64,000 nucleotides of DNA, from contig CM077115.1 in the NCBI GenBank assembly GCA_039619475.1, positions 150,604,274-150,668,273 of the forward strand. Reading direction: 5' to 3'. The notes below the pieces were generated by a model that had not been told where the DNA came from, did not search any database, and saw nothing but the letters and a program-made list of their open reading frames with translations. The stretch's first letter is position 1; every line of letters starts with the position of its first letter. Origin of the DNA: Icerya purchasi. Taxonomy: Eukaryota; Arthropoda; Insecta; Hemiptera; Monophlebidae. Below are positions 11,080 to 24,500 of the stretch, one piece after another. The position numbers and the translations under genes are program-made.

Positions 11080-14000
11080 GTTAGTTAAAAATGATGCAGT
11101 GTAATACGATATTAAAAAAACTTACCAATATTATAACATTTGCTTTATTGCGAAGAATTTTAGAACGAATAAATTACACACACACACACACACACTGAAA
11201 GCGGCAAATTTTATAATGTAACCGAGTAAAAGTTTTACATTAAAAACTAGTAGCGAAGCTCTTCTTCTTCTTCTTCTTCTTCATCCGCCCCGTCTCCAAA
11301 TTGAAGGTTGGCGATTCACGATAGAAAATTTTCTTTTACAATGGCCGATAATCGGAGGAGTTGTATAGAAGGGGGCAGTCGAACCAGTTGATAAGCTTAT
11401 TCGTGAATTTTGTCGTCTTCTTCTCGATCTCTTCCCATTTTTATCTTTCCTTCCAAAATGATTTTCAGAATTTTGTATTTGCTCGTATGATGTGTCCACT
11501 GCAGCTTCCGTTTCTTGATGGTTTGCATTACTTCAAGGAGGTCTTTCCCATTCTTTCAAGTACCTCGATATTGGTAACTTTTTTCACCCATGATATTTAC
11601 TTGATTTGTTCCCCCTTTACATTGGGAAGCAACGGGGATATTCTTCGCACCCTCACCCCACTGAAACGGTGCCCCGGACTAAGGGCCATTGTTCTATTCT
11701 TGCTTTCCATCATCGTAAATGTTCGAGAAGTATACAGCGGTGGTTTCTCCTTGCCTTCCGCCGGCCAATTCCAGTTTTAAGGCGATGGATACTCGCCTAC
11801 TCACTCCAAGTACTAATACTTGCCTGGGGCCCAGGGTTATACGTGAGTTGCTAATGGTCTGCTGTTCTTCTTGCAAATGAGATCGAAGGGTGGCATTTAA
11901 TGAGATCTGTACTTGGCAGGTACAGTCCCACCACCAACCCAAACCGAAACCGGCTCTATATTAGCCTTTCTTACGGCTTTAACGATTCGTGATTTGACGA
12001 GAACAAAATTATCCGGGAAAAATTCATAAAGAGAGACGAGCAGTCGTTTGCAGATCATTTTACACGGCACCCCACTGTATATGCCAGACTCCATGTTCTT
12101 ATTAAATCGGTCGATTAGGCAGAATTAAATGTGAACGTACGTTATAGTAATAAAATTTACTAGCGTGTGCGCATTAAGAACGAACGGTTCATTTAATAAA
12201 GTTCGCCATTCCGTATCGAACATTAGATTAATTAGAAAAGAAATCCAAATGCAAAAAAAAAAAACACCGCAATTCGAACCGAGATTAATTATGGTTATAA
12301 AAAAGCTAATAAGTAAATCGGCGTATATCGAAATAACGCGAGAAGTTGATTTTCATATTGTTATGCCTCCCCTCTTAACGATTAAATTGGTTCAGGCGCC
12401 ATTAAAGAAAAATTCTTCAAAATTAAAAAAAAAAAAAAAAAAAGAAGAAGAAGAATGAAGGGGCACGAACACAAAAAAAGGAAAGGGAAACCTTTCCCAT
12501 CCACCGGAAAGCGGTTCACAGTGTCCCTTGCTCAGAATGCCTACCACGCAGAATCACGAGGATTTGACTGAAACCCGGAAGAACGAAAGGAAATTAAATG
12601 AAATAATAAAAAAACCGGATATATGTATATTTTAATGTATCTAACAAAACACTTAATAGATGCGGTTATTCAATACGACTCTAGTTATCGAAATTTTTAC
12701 CGAAATATGATAAACGATAATCGATTGATCACAACGTTGATTGAACGGCGAGGAATGTATTTACATGCAATAATTTGCGCGTCCGAGCAATTGTGTCCAG
12801 GCATCGTTTCTAATGCGAAATTTCCCATCAATCGCTCGACTGATGTCCGATGATACCATTTACTACTACTACTACTACTACTAATATTTAATTGCAAGCC
12901 TCGACACGCACACGCACACACACACACACACACACCATGATGATATTATTCACATTCGCTTTTATTACTAACACAGATATACATATAATGATTTACATCT
13001 TAGCAATATCTATTGAAATCGCTGGAAATTTTTCTAACGCAACCCGATTACGTTGCAACAAAAATTCTCCCTAACCTAACTTAAAATATACACACGCAAA
13101 TTATTCAAATTTCTTTATTTCCTCCTTTGAATTAATTGGTTAATTATTATTATTATTATTATTATTCTTATTACCACTATTATTTTTCCTTCGTTTTTAT
13201 ATATGCAATCTCTAAATTAAAAGAACCAGCCCATTTGGTTCATTACAATATCAACAAAAGACACAAGCACTTCAGCTATCTATTTGCTTAAAGTTATTCC
13301 ATTTCCTGTAATCGATATATTTGTAATGTGCGTTATTGCAAATTTCTTTTGAATTCCAGAGAGTCCCTCTTTAAATATCATGTAATCCTCTTAATTAAGT
13401 GCCTTACAATTACCAATTTATCATCACCGAACTGAATTTTCAATTAAACCAACAGAGCAGACTCCTTACGTCATTTGACTTAAAATACTTACCTTACGTC
13501 TTTTGACCTAAAATACTTACCTTGCGTCATTTGATTTAAAATACTTACCTTACGTCATTTCACTTAAAATATCTTACCTTACGTCATTTCACTTAAAATA
13601 TCTTACCTTACGTCATTTCACTTGAAATATCTTACCTTACGTCATTTCACTTAAAATACTTACCTCTGTTCGCTAAAGACATATCCTCCTTCTCATTTAC
13701 AACCAAATCAGGTCTCCCGACCTTCTTTTCCTTACTAGTGCCATACCTGATACCGAAGGTCAACAGTTTGCTTCTACGTATATGTTTCTTAATGTCTCGC
13801 AAATTTATATAGCCGTATTCTGGTCCACTTTGTTAAATTATCCCCATCCGTTTAGTTGCATTTTCATTCTGTCCTATTTGAATTGTTTCATTATTTGACC
13901 CGAATATTTCTATTTTCCTTCATTAAAAGCATTTAGTAGTTCTTTGTATTTCCTCATTTTCCATACCGCTTCCCTATTTTTGGTTCTGCAATATGTAAGT

Positions 14001-15476
14001 ATCCGTCAGTATAGGCACGTTTCAACAATTTCCAGTCTACATATAAATCGTTCAGTAACGGAAGCACATAGCTCTTTAATATATATCTTAAAATTACGAA
14101 TATGGGATCGACACTTTGATTTTTTAATTATTTTAATTATATACGTACTTTTCCAATTATGTGCTGATTATTATTTTCGAGTTCTAGCCAATTCTTAATT
14201 CCTAAGCACTATTTTTTTCCAACCATTTGAAACGAAACAAAAGTCCCCTTTAGCCAGAAAGATATGTCTATTTACTAATTAAATGTTCTCTCAAAACCTG
14301 AAGTGTTAAAAGCCGACATTTTTCGGATTACAGTCGTGGTTACACGTGAATATTAAAGTTAAAATTGAACACTATATACAACTTATGAATATCGATTAAC
14401 CCGTAAGAGGTCGCACCCGGTCTAAAAGGCCGGTTTTTTTTTTCATTTTTTTTTTTTGTTATTTTAACTGCGCTGTTACCCCCAGCAAAAATAGCTCAGC
14501 CATTCCTAGAATAATAGATAAGCATGAGGACTGATCAGTTTTAACTAGAATAAAAACCATTGCACTTAACCAGGATAGAGTATCAGTTTACAAACACGGT
14601 CTATTCGACATTTCAATTTGATTCTCTTTTGTCTTATGTTTCTAAAAAATTTAGAGTGGTTCTCTTGTTATCATTACTCCATGAAAATTGCCGAAGAATC
14701 GGGTGCAGCTAATAAACCAGAGATGCTAACATTTTTTTAACTTAGATACTGTAGATGAGTTGCAAAATACATACTTAGTCTCTCAAGGAAAAATTATCCA
14801 TGGAACTCAAAGTTCAGATTCGTAGTATTTTACATGAAAGACAGAATAAAGAACAACTAAATATTAATAATGTTGAAGAAAACAATTTACTCCTGGGCTA
14901 TGTCACTTTTGTGACTGGCACAAAAATACAAAAAACCAAAAACACGGTGTAATAATAGCTATAAGTGTTTGTATGCAAAAAGCGCACCAGTCCCAGCATG
15001 TTTTAAATGCGCAAATGAAAACAAAGAAAAGTCTAGTGGGGAATGTTAACAATTTGATTACATGTGTACCGTATTTTATTATTATCTATACTTCTTTCTA
15101 GAATTTTTTGTATATGTTGCGAGTTAAGATATATTTGTTTGAATTAAAATCCTGTTTATTCATGCTAAAACAATAACACAAAAATGAAACAACATAAAAA
15201 TGAATAAAAATAATGGAATAAAAAAACTAATGAACATGACATATTTCTTTCAAAAACATAAAAAAGTAGTTTTTAAAAACGTTTTTATAAAACCCGATCA
15301 AAAAGACCGGCGCGATCTCTCGCGTTATAAAACATGGCGCGACCTCTTACGGGTTAAAAAGCAATGGTATTATTTCTAATGTGTACATTACATGTATAAA
15401 ATTAAATAACTAAATAAAATAAAATATAATATAATAATTAAATTATCAAAAATATGGAGTGCGAGTGTAAGTGTGT

Positions 15477-15507
<31 letters not shown>

Positions 15508-18500
15508 ATTCTATGGTCCGGAGACAAGCGCTCGAGGAACTGCCACCGAACGAAAGAAGTCGTAGTTTCCAGCTCGAGACAGTCGGATTTCGGAGCTGGT
15601 AAAAAACAGTAAATAAAATTGAAGCGGAAGTCTATGCCGGTGGCACACGACGTGGTGCCAGACTCACCCGTTATTGTTTTCGGCCGTATAAAGTCGCAAT
15701 CATTTTATTATATCTGCGGTCGAAAAAGTACTAGTGAAACAAATCGATTTAAAAAATAAAACGATCTAAATCAGAGAGACATTCGCGTATCAAATGTCCC
15801 ACGTCAAACCGTTAGACGAAGAGGAGCAACGCGGAGGATTAACGAATTATCATCGCCACAGCATCAGCACCAAACCCCCCGGAGTTCGAGATATGTATTA
15901 AATATATATATGTATATTTTTATTAATCACTATTAGGTTACAATTTATTATTTAAATTACGGTGTCTTAATTATTATAATGTTAATTAAGGGTATGTATT
16001 TTCTTATGGTCCACCGTCCATGAAAGATCTGTGTAGGAGTTTTCTTGGAATAAAAAGTAGATCACAATTAACTTTCTTGTGTGTGGATAAATAGTAACAA
16101 TAATAATAATATGAATAATAATATGAATAATAATAATAATAAGAAGAAGAAGAAGAAGAAGAAGAATACTAAAAGCGATAATTATCGTAATAAAAGTGCA
16201 ATATTTTAGGTCCGTGAAACTAAACCTGGCGGTGGTATCCCTGACAACAATAATGTAACGCTTCACATTAAAAGCCAGCTGTTAATTTTAAATAACGGAT
16301 TATTATTCGAAAATAGATTATTGTTTAAATTATTCTTAAATTTATTAATATAGCATGCTACCAAAAAAGGCTTATCGGTTATACATTTTAAAATGTCCGC
16401 GTCAATTGCCTAATTTGCGTTTATTTATAATTCATGTTCGGCAACTGATGATTTTTATTAATACTAATTTAAAAACGTTAATTAGAAAATACTCGTATAA
16501 ATAAATGACTTCTTTCCTTTCTCGAACAGGGTTATCGTTTTTTTTTTTTTTTCGCAGTCGGCTTTACACAATACTCGACCTTGTTAGCTTCTCCCGTAAC
16601 TTTCCGTTGTTTACTATTACCGGCAACGTCGACTTTTAACCGACTTCAAAAAAGGAGGAGGTATTCAATTCGACTGTATTTTTTTTATTTTTTTTATTTT
16701 TTTTTTTTTTATGTGTGTTACCACAGAACTTTCTTCTAGATGAACCGATTTTGATGATTCTTCTTTTATTTGAAAGGTGGTGTTTGTCATGTGGTCCCAT
16801 TTAAATTTCATCAAGGTCCGACCAGTAGTTTTTGAGTTATCCTTAATAATGCGAGAGATTGAAGCTTTTTGGATGCTTTTCATTCATGATTAGTTTCACC
16901 GTCGGATTAGATTTTTGACTTAAAATACTATAAATTTTCCAAATTACCATGGAAATGTAGCTTTTGGTGTTTTTACCGTGGAAATAAATGTTTTAATTTA
17001 ATTGAATAAAAATACACTAAAAAGTAAAAAATAAAATGCTTTTTTACAAAAAATAAATATCGATACTTGAAGGTTTATTATAAAAATTTAAAAATGCACT
17101 AAAAAGTAAAAAATAATTACTCCCGATAAAATATACATATATATCAGAGTGATATAACTTAAGTGGTGATATCGTAATTCTTATACAACATTAACTTTTT
17201 GGAGTTGGAATTAAATTCATGTTAGGAACAATTTAATCAACATTTAATGCAGTTTTTAATTATTCTTTTAATATGAATTTCATGCCAACTCCAAAAAATT
17301 AATGTTGTATAAGAATTACGATATCACCTAAGGGGGGGGGGGGGTAAAGTTTTTAAACTTTTTTTTTGCATTTTTTTTTTATTTGCTTATATGAATGTAC
17401 ATCATTTAACGATTATTGTGTCAAAATTTGAAATCGATCGCAACAAAATTAACGGACCTATAGAGTTTTGAGTGAGCGGTTCTCCGCTCCGGTTTTGAAC
17501 ACCTACTGAGCAGCTACGTAGCGCGGCTACCTGGAAGCTGTTTCGTGCTCTTTTGAACTTCGTATTTTCTAGTTTCGCTGTGATTGTGTATTTATTATTA
17601 GTAAAATGCCGAAGAAAATTAGCAGAGAAGATCGCAAGATTACCAGTTCCAGATTAGATCGATCAAAAAAAGTAATACCACCACAGAAACGCAAGACAGA
17701 CGATGTCGAAGCAAAAGGTACATCGTCCAAAACAAAAAAAGAACTAAATACTTTTGTGCCATATGGGCTACTTACTACCATTACTGTTCGATGGACGAGA
17801 AACCGCAGCACGACAAATGCCCGAGAGGCCAAGACTCGTGGTATGAATGGCAGAAAGCTGCAGCTGCAAATGCCCTGAAGTAATTCAAACACAGTTACAC
17901 TGCACTTGCAAGTGACGTTTCTGAAGAAATTAAACCGATATATGAAGACTTGAGTAAGGGGGCACTTCTGCAGCGATATCTTGGAGGATTCACTCAAAAC
18001 AACAGTGAGAATTTGAATCAACTTATTTGGAAAATTACCCCAAAATCACTGAGTGGTACCTCAACTGTGGTTGAAATCACAGCTCATGTGGCTTCATGTA
18101 TGTTCAATGAGAGCTGTTTTGCTTTGCTCTCATTTATGCAAGAGATAAACATCAGTACAGGGTCAAGTTCTCATGAATGGACAGGCATGGTAGATTGAAC
18201 GGGCATAAACAGAGTGGAGCAACAAGCTGCACTTGAAAGTAAAGAAGGCAGAATTCTACGTTGACAAGAGCAAAAAGCTGCCTTAGATTGTGAGCTTTAT
18301 GGGCTTAGCATCGATGACTCTGAATAAGTATATCAGAAGAAACACTCGCGTATCGATGTTTAAGTCAAATTTTTTTGTACTCAAAACTTTAAAGCCTTTT
18401 TCTCGCACTTGACATTTTTAACGTCCGTGGACACACTGTAACTCGAAAACTAATGCACCGATTCTTTTGAAATTTTGTACAGTGTTTCTGCACATCAATT

Positions 18501-21500
18501 ACGAGGTAACGCTGGGAGGGTTTTTTTTTTTTTAATTATTACTTATTTTACAATAAAAAAATTGTCGATTTTGATGGCGAAAATTGCGTTTTTGACTTCC
18601 AAGTGTTAACAAAAATTAAAAAATCAAAAAAAAAAAAAATCCTCCCAGCGTTACCTCAAGAAAATGATTAACTATCAGTAGCATTTTGATTTTTTTGATT
18701 TCAGATAACCAGTGGTGAGATATAGTGTCCACCGCAAAACAACTTTTTTTTGAGGCTTCTTCGAAGATTTGCTACTAACGGCTTATTTTTTAATATTTCC
18801 TATTTAAAATTTCAGAAAATATTATTCAAATGTTACTTTATTGTATTACACTTAATAAAATATATTTGCATTCACTGGAGCATAAAGAAAAATTATTGAA
18901 AATGAGCTTTTTTTTACCGAAATTAACTTTACCCCCCCCCTTAAGTTATATCACTCTGATATATATATTTTATCGGGAGTAATTCTTTTTTACTTTTTAG
19001 TGCATTTTTAAATTTTTATAATAAACCTTCAAGTATCGATATTTATTTTTTGTAAAAAAGCATTTTATTATGCTTAAACGGCCACCTCCGAAGGGCTTAA
19101 CGTTTTGTTAGAACGTATTAAAAACAATTGACGCAAGTATAAATAACATTTTATGATAAAAGACTATAGGTACAAAAGGAATATTTCCCTCTATAAATGG
19201 CCAGCAAAAACATATATGTATATAAAAAAGAAGATAGAATGTAAGTGAAACTTATTGTTTAAGAAATATACATTATATACTGAGAACTCATGAAAATTTC
19301 GTTTCGTTTCGGTCTCCAACCCCAACATTTGATCGCATCTCGTCATTTTTCTGTAAAAGCTGCCATCGTCCATCACGGTACGTGCGATACTTAGATCCTG
19401 TCATAACAATATTTAATCACTAGTTTGCTCGTGGCAACGTCTGGAAATTGTGATGATAACAGTTTCGTTGTTGCGTTCGTTGGCCGTTCGTATCACAGTT
19501 ACTTAATGGCGAAAAAGGAGCAGTATCGCAAAAAACTTATTTACATATATTATAAATATTAACCGAAATTAAAAAAACTTACCGTTCGCTACGACCGCTA
19601 AATACGCTAGTATTTTTTAAACACAAAAAAAAAAACCCTATAAAGATGTTAAGTTGTTTAAAATTTCGAGTGTAGCCATGATGATGTTGCATCAGTCTAT
19701 GGAGAATTTGAATTTATAGAAAGTATAAAGGCGGTTTCTCATGTTCATCAAACGTGGTTTTTAGGCCTGCCCGCGTGGGAAATTCAAAGTTTAGTTCAAC
19801 AGTTACTGACCTCAGCGGAAGATATAATTTCAGACATTAGCCAGGAACACCACCCATCTTGTAAGACGGATTGTCAAAATTTTATAAATCAGGTCTGTAT
19901 ACGACGTCTTTGTTGTTTTGTTTTTTTTTCCGTTACATTTAATCGATATCGATGGGAAATATTAAATGTTCGCCGACTTTAAAAGCAAAATTATTTATTC
20001 TACCTTCTCCGGTACTAGAGAAAAAAATAATTGTAATATTTATTTCACCTTTATATCATAAAATTTCTCGCCATAAATAATTTTGGGACATAACCGCGTT
20101 GATAAAAGTATATTTAATCTTGACGTTCCGGAAGGAATATGCCAACCATCAGCAGAAACCACCGCATTCAAGAAATAAGTAACACGGTCTCTTATATATA
20201 TATATATATATATATATTCGAGCCTAATGGTGTGACTGGTTCTAGCATGGTGCTAATGCTGATTTATCTTTTCGCATAATCGGCGATGTGCTCCTTCACT
20301 CGCACTTGGATGCCGTTTGCCCGATGTAATTTAAAACCCACGGGAGCACCTTAAATACCGACAGTATACAACTGGGGTAAACTACTTTTAGACCTCCGTA
20401 AAAGATTTTCAATTTTGATGCAAGTCTCACACTGCTCCTATCTTCGCTAATATTTTTATAGAACAACTGGATAGAATTGTACTAAAAGATTCATGTTCTA
20501 AATGCTGATGCGGATATACTTTCGTTACATGGCAACATGGCGAGAAAAACAGGAAGAACTCTTCGCCTTTCTGAACTCGTTTCATAAAAATTCACTAGGG
20601 GAGAGAAAGCAACGAAAAATTAGCTTTTTCGCACGTCCAGGTATCCTCACATCGTATACATCGGAAAAAAAATTCACAGACGAATAAATACCTACAGAAA
20701 TTCAGTCCCAGCCAAAAATTTAGGCTTTTTAAGACCCGAGTAAATAAATCGAAGAAAATTTTTTAGATCATAATAGCCTTAAGGAATAATTAAGATAGCT
20801 GAAAGGTGCCATGGCTAAGAACGGATGTAGCGCGAGTGAAACGAATGGATATATGTAATTTCGATCGAATTAAACGGGACAGGAATGAAACTGAACAACC
20901 CTTCCATCAGTATAGTGTTGCCTTTTGCCAAAAGGGTCGCAAAAAAGATTGCTAGAATAACAAAAAGAATAATTCGAAGGCTAGTTTTTGGGACGTGTGT
21001 TGAAATTAAAAACGTTTCACAGACGGCTAGAAATAGTATACTTCAACAGAATACTACCGGTATTTACATTGAGCAATACGCTGTTCGACAAAATCGTTAC
21101 ATATTTCGTTAAATAAAATCGTGACAGTTTTTTGGGATAAATTTCATGACAGGACACTTTTCCTGATGATCTCTGGTGTAAAAATGACGTAGCCATTAAT
21201 ATATATATATATATATATACTCGGTTATTTTGTCCTCGCAAAGGGCTGTGCCTCTTGACCCCTCTTGCTTACATTTTTGTCTCTTTCTTTTCTATAGCTT
21301 GCATAAAATGATCCATATTTACAACGTAATTCTAAATTGGTCCGTATCAATTATAATAATATAATCACAAACATCCTATAAAATGTAACAAACGTTACAT
21401 AAAATTGGGACATTTTTTCTAATGGGGGATAGGCTAAGAATTACGTTGTAATTAATATATATATATAAGAGACCGTGTTACTTATTTCTTGAATACGGTG

Positions 21501-24500
21501 GATTCTGATGATAGTTGGCATAATCCTTCGGAAACGTCAAGATTAAATATACTTTTATCATGTCCCAAAATTATTTATGATAAGTAAAATTTGAATAATT
21601 ATAGTTTGTTGGACATTCGATAGTATAATCTTGAAAAATTCATGGTGAAAAACAAGACGGAGGTTAAGGCCTTGTCGTCGGCCAAACTTTTAACTGACGG
21701 AGTAGATGATAAAAATAAGTATAAAAACGTATATATGTTAATTTAATAAAAATGGCAAGATAAAGGTGATTAACTTATATTTAAAAGTAATCTAACTGTT
21801 GTTGTTATCGCAGGATGTACACAATGTTTTCTTAACCGCGTCTGCAATTTAAAGCGTAATAAATCATTAAATATTAATAAACCGGAATATAATACAATTT
21901 TCCGGTTTCCCGGTACGTAAATTTATTTTAATTATTACAATTTATTTTAAAAAATTAAAATTAAAATCTCACACAAGTGAGTGTACATAATTCGCGTTTA
22001 AATTACACATACGCGGGAATGGTTAACAATTAAGAACATATATCTCTGTTAATGATAAAAATACATTTCTAATTAAATGAAACTTCAAAGTCGCGAAGCG
22101 TGTAAATATTAAATTAATCAGCGCTCATCGAAATCGATTTTTAACGACGTTGTCGCCATTTTTTAATAGATCTTAAAGATTACGATATATTAGTCTGTCG
22201 ATTTTTATCCGAGGATTTCGGTGTCTCCAAAGCAGCAAAAACACGCAAAGCTAGTTAATTCCGAATATTTTTCACGCTTGCATCAGTTCCAAAAAGTCTA
22301 CCGGAGACCGCGAAAGATATATTTCTTCTAGCACGATCGGAAAGGTGAACGGGAACGATTTCATCGTGAGTCTGAAAGTGAATGATGTTAACTGGAAGGG
22401 CGGGATAATATTCCCTCTAAAAGAATAGGAAAATAAACGCATTGTCGTAGGTGACGCGGGAAAATATCGATATAAGAAAGCAAGGTGTTTTAAAAAATGA
22501 GAAGTATTTCCGGATACAGAGAAAGATTAACGCAATTAACTGGAGATCGAAACCTGTACGAAAAGTAAATTTCTTATTCGAAGGGAAACGTCTTAATGTG
22601 CTTTTCAGTGACGAAGTGCTTGTCGAGCACGTATTCCCGAAAGTAGTTTTGTAATCGGAGATAGGATATGAAATGGTTTTTTTTTTTGTTTTTGTCCTTT
22701 TCAGATAAGGGGATAATAATAAAATAAATAAAGGAAAAGAGCCAAAGAAGTCGTCACTGCTACACTGAATAAGAAAGAGTTAAAGGATTAAGATGACTCT
22801 ATTAAGATCTTGCTCAGACAGACTGATAAAAGCCAGGAAACGTAAAAGAGCCGCAGTCGAGCTAAAAGAATATTCACGGGCACCGAAAGTAAGTTCGGGT
22901 GGATGAGAACTAGTATGGACTTGGAAGGATAAGCGGACGCGATCGAATCTCATAAGTTGTCCACTGAAATACTTCTTTTAAAAGAGTGTCCATTGTTCAT
23001 GTACATTCGAAGGCTCCATCCGTTTTCGAAATGTACAAAACAAAAAACCGGTTGTAGAAAAAAGCGGAGCGCGAAACTCAATGGAAGAAGAAGAGAATAA
23101 ACTAATTAAAGTAAAATAAATGTGAATAAATTGATGGATAAATTTTATATAAATAAATTTCAAGAAATATGGAATAATTATAATGGAATAACGTATCAAT
23201 TTTTCTTCCCAAGTATAATAGATAGATTTAAAAATAATCAATATACGCCAAATTTTTTTAATGTTCAATTTATAACAGGGCACGGTCTATTTAAGGTATA
23301 TTTGTATAAATTTAAGATATCTGAGCCTGACAACTGTGTAGTATGTAATTTTAGAGATGATGTGTTTCATATCCTACAAAGATGCAATTATAATAGTAAT
23401 AACGGACTCTGTAATTATGATATATAATAACACAACTTGTTCAAAATTATTTTAATGAATTTAATAAATTTACAATAGAAGAAATAAAATTCCGAAAAAA
23501 TAATGTACATTTATATTAAGTAAATAGTAAAAATATATGTAGATATTGTAAAAAAAAAAAAAAAACTGTAAAATGGTAATTAATATAATACCAAGTACTT
23601 AATTGGATAGGTTATATTAATTCCGTTATTATAATAAATCAATATTTTTATTAAATAAATACCCGAAGTTTCGGGAATAGGGGAAACGAAAAAAAAAAAA
23701 AAATGGAAGAAGAAGACCTCTTCAAAATTTAAATATAAATCTAGCTCAGGTATTAGCTCGAGTGAAAACGAGTAATAATACCGGTTGCAGGATGGGAACA
23801 GAGACTATACAAGTGTTTTGGGAGCATCTTTCAGTATATATTTTTACTAAATTGCAAAAAAAAAAAAAAAAAAAAAAAAAGCGAGCACCGTGTATCTATT
23901 CGGCTGGTACAGAAAATTTAACCGTTGCTTGAAGTTTACAGCAAAAAAAAGCGAGAAGCTGCAGGTTTTTTGTAAAAACATCACAGCTACCTGTGAAGTT
24001 GGCAGCAGATGTTGTAACATTACTACTTTTTACAGGTACAGAGCGAAGTATCGAAGCAATATTAGATCTCCCTTTGGTGATTTCAAATGAAACAGTTTGA
24101 AATTATTCGGTAGTTTAATTTACAATTTAAAATTATCGATAATTATACATATCAACTATGTACAATTGTCTGCGGCAACAAATCACATTCCACCTAAATC
24201 CTCAAATGAAATAACAAAAATAATATCAAAAAATTCAATAAGCTTAATTAAAATTAAAACGCGTCTTAGGAAAAAACTTCAATATAAAATAATATACAAT
24301 CTCGCCTATGTAAACCATAGTTAGAAACAAATTAAGAATAGATCGAAATAACTAGTGGAATAAATTTCCCTAAAGGCTTTAAAGATCACATTCTTTACGG
24401 AAGTTAACGAAATATTTTTGCAGAAACCATACTGATGAACTATCACCGATGAAAGAAAATATCGAATACAAACACACAACGATTATACGTATGATTCTGA

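Larger units (their letters stand above)
17030..19069 (+). mobile_element. Mutator-like foldback element with ~130-bp inverted ends and decayed transposase-domain ORF
   Basis: Arms at 17030-17164 and 18940-19069 are nearly perfect inverse copies, sharing ATCGATACTTGAAGG, CACTAAAAAGTAAAAAA and ATCAGAGTGATATAACTTAA. Inside, frames from 17606 to about 18200 give MPKKISREDRK, then HDKCPRGQDSWYEWQKA, IKPIYEDLSKGALLQRYLGG, TQNNSEN and LIWKITPKS. This matches the C-terminal part of the Mutator-like transposase-domain proteins common in arthropods. Frameshifts and stops (for example after residue 90, at 17879) disable it. Two small MITEs are nested within. It lies in intron 1 of gene A. No target duplication was recognised. 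Confidence 0.7.

Noticed and set aside
13465..13665. CRISPR-like array
   Set aside because: Units are contiguous with no unique spacers, and the context is a eukaryotic intron.
21500..21540. CTGATGA ... GAAAC in the right Penelope arm as a hammerhead ribozyme
   Set aside because: The 19 bases between do not form a stem II, and the left arm copy has CTGATGG and GGAAC, so the pattern is not maintained.
22451..22654. 67-residue + strand ORF in intron 2 of gene A
   Set aside because: No domain and no splice sites fitting the gene A phases.
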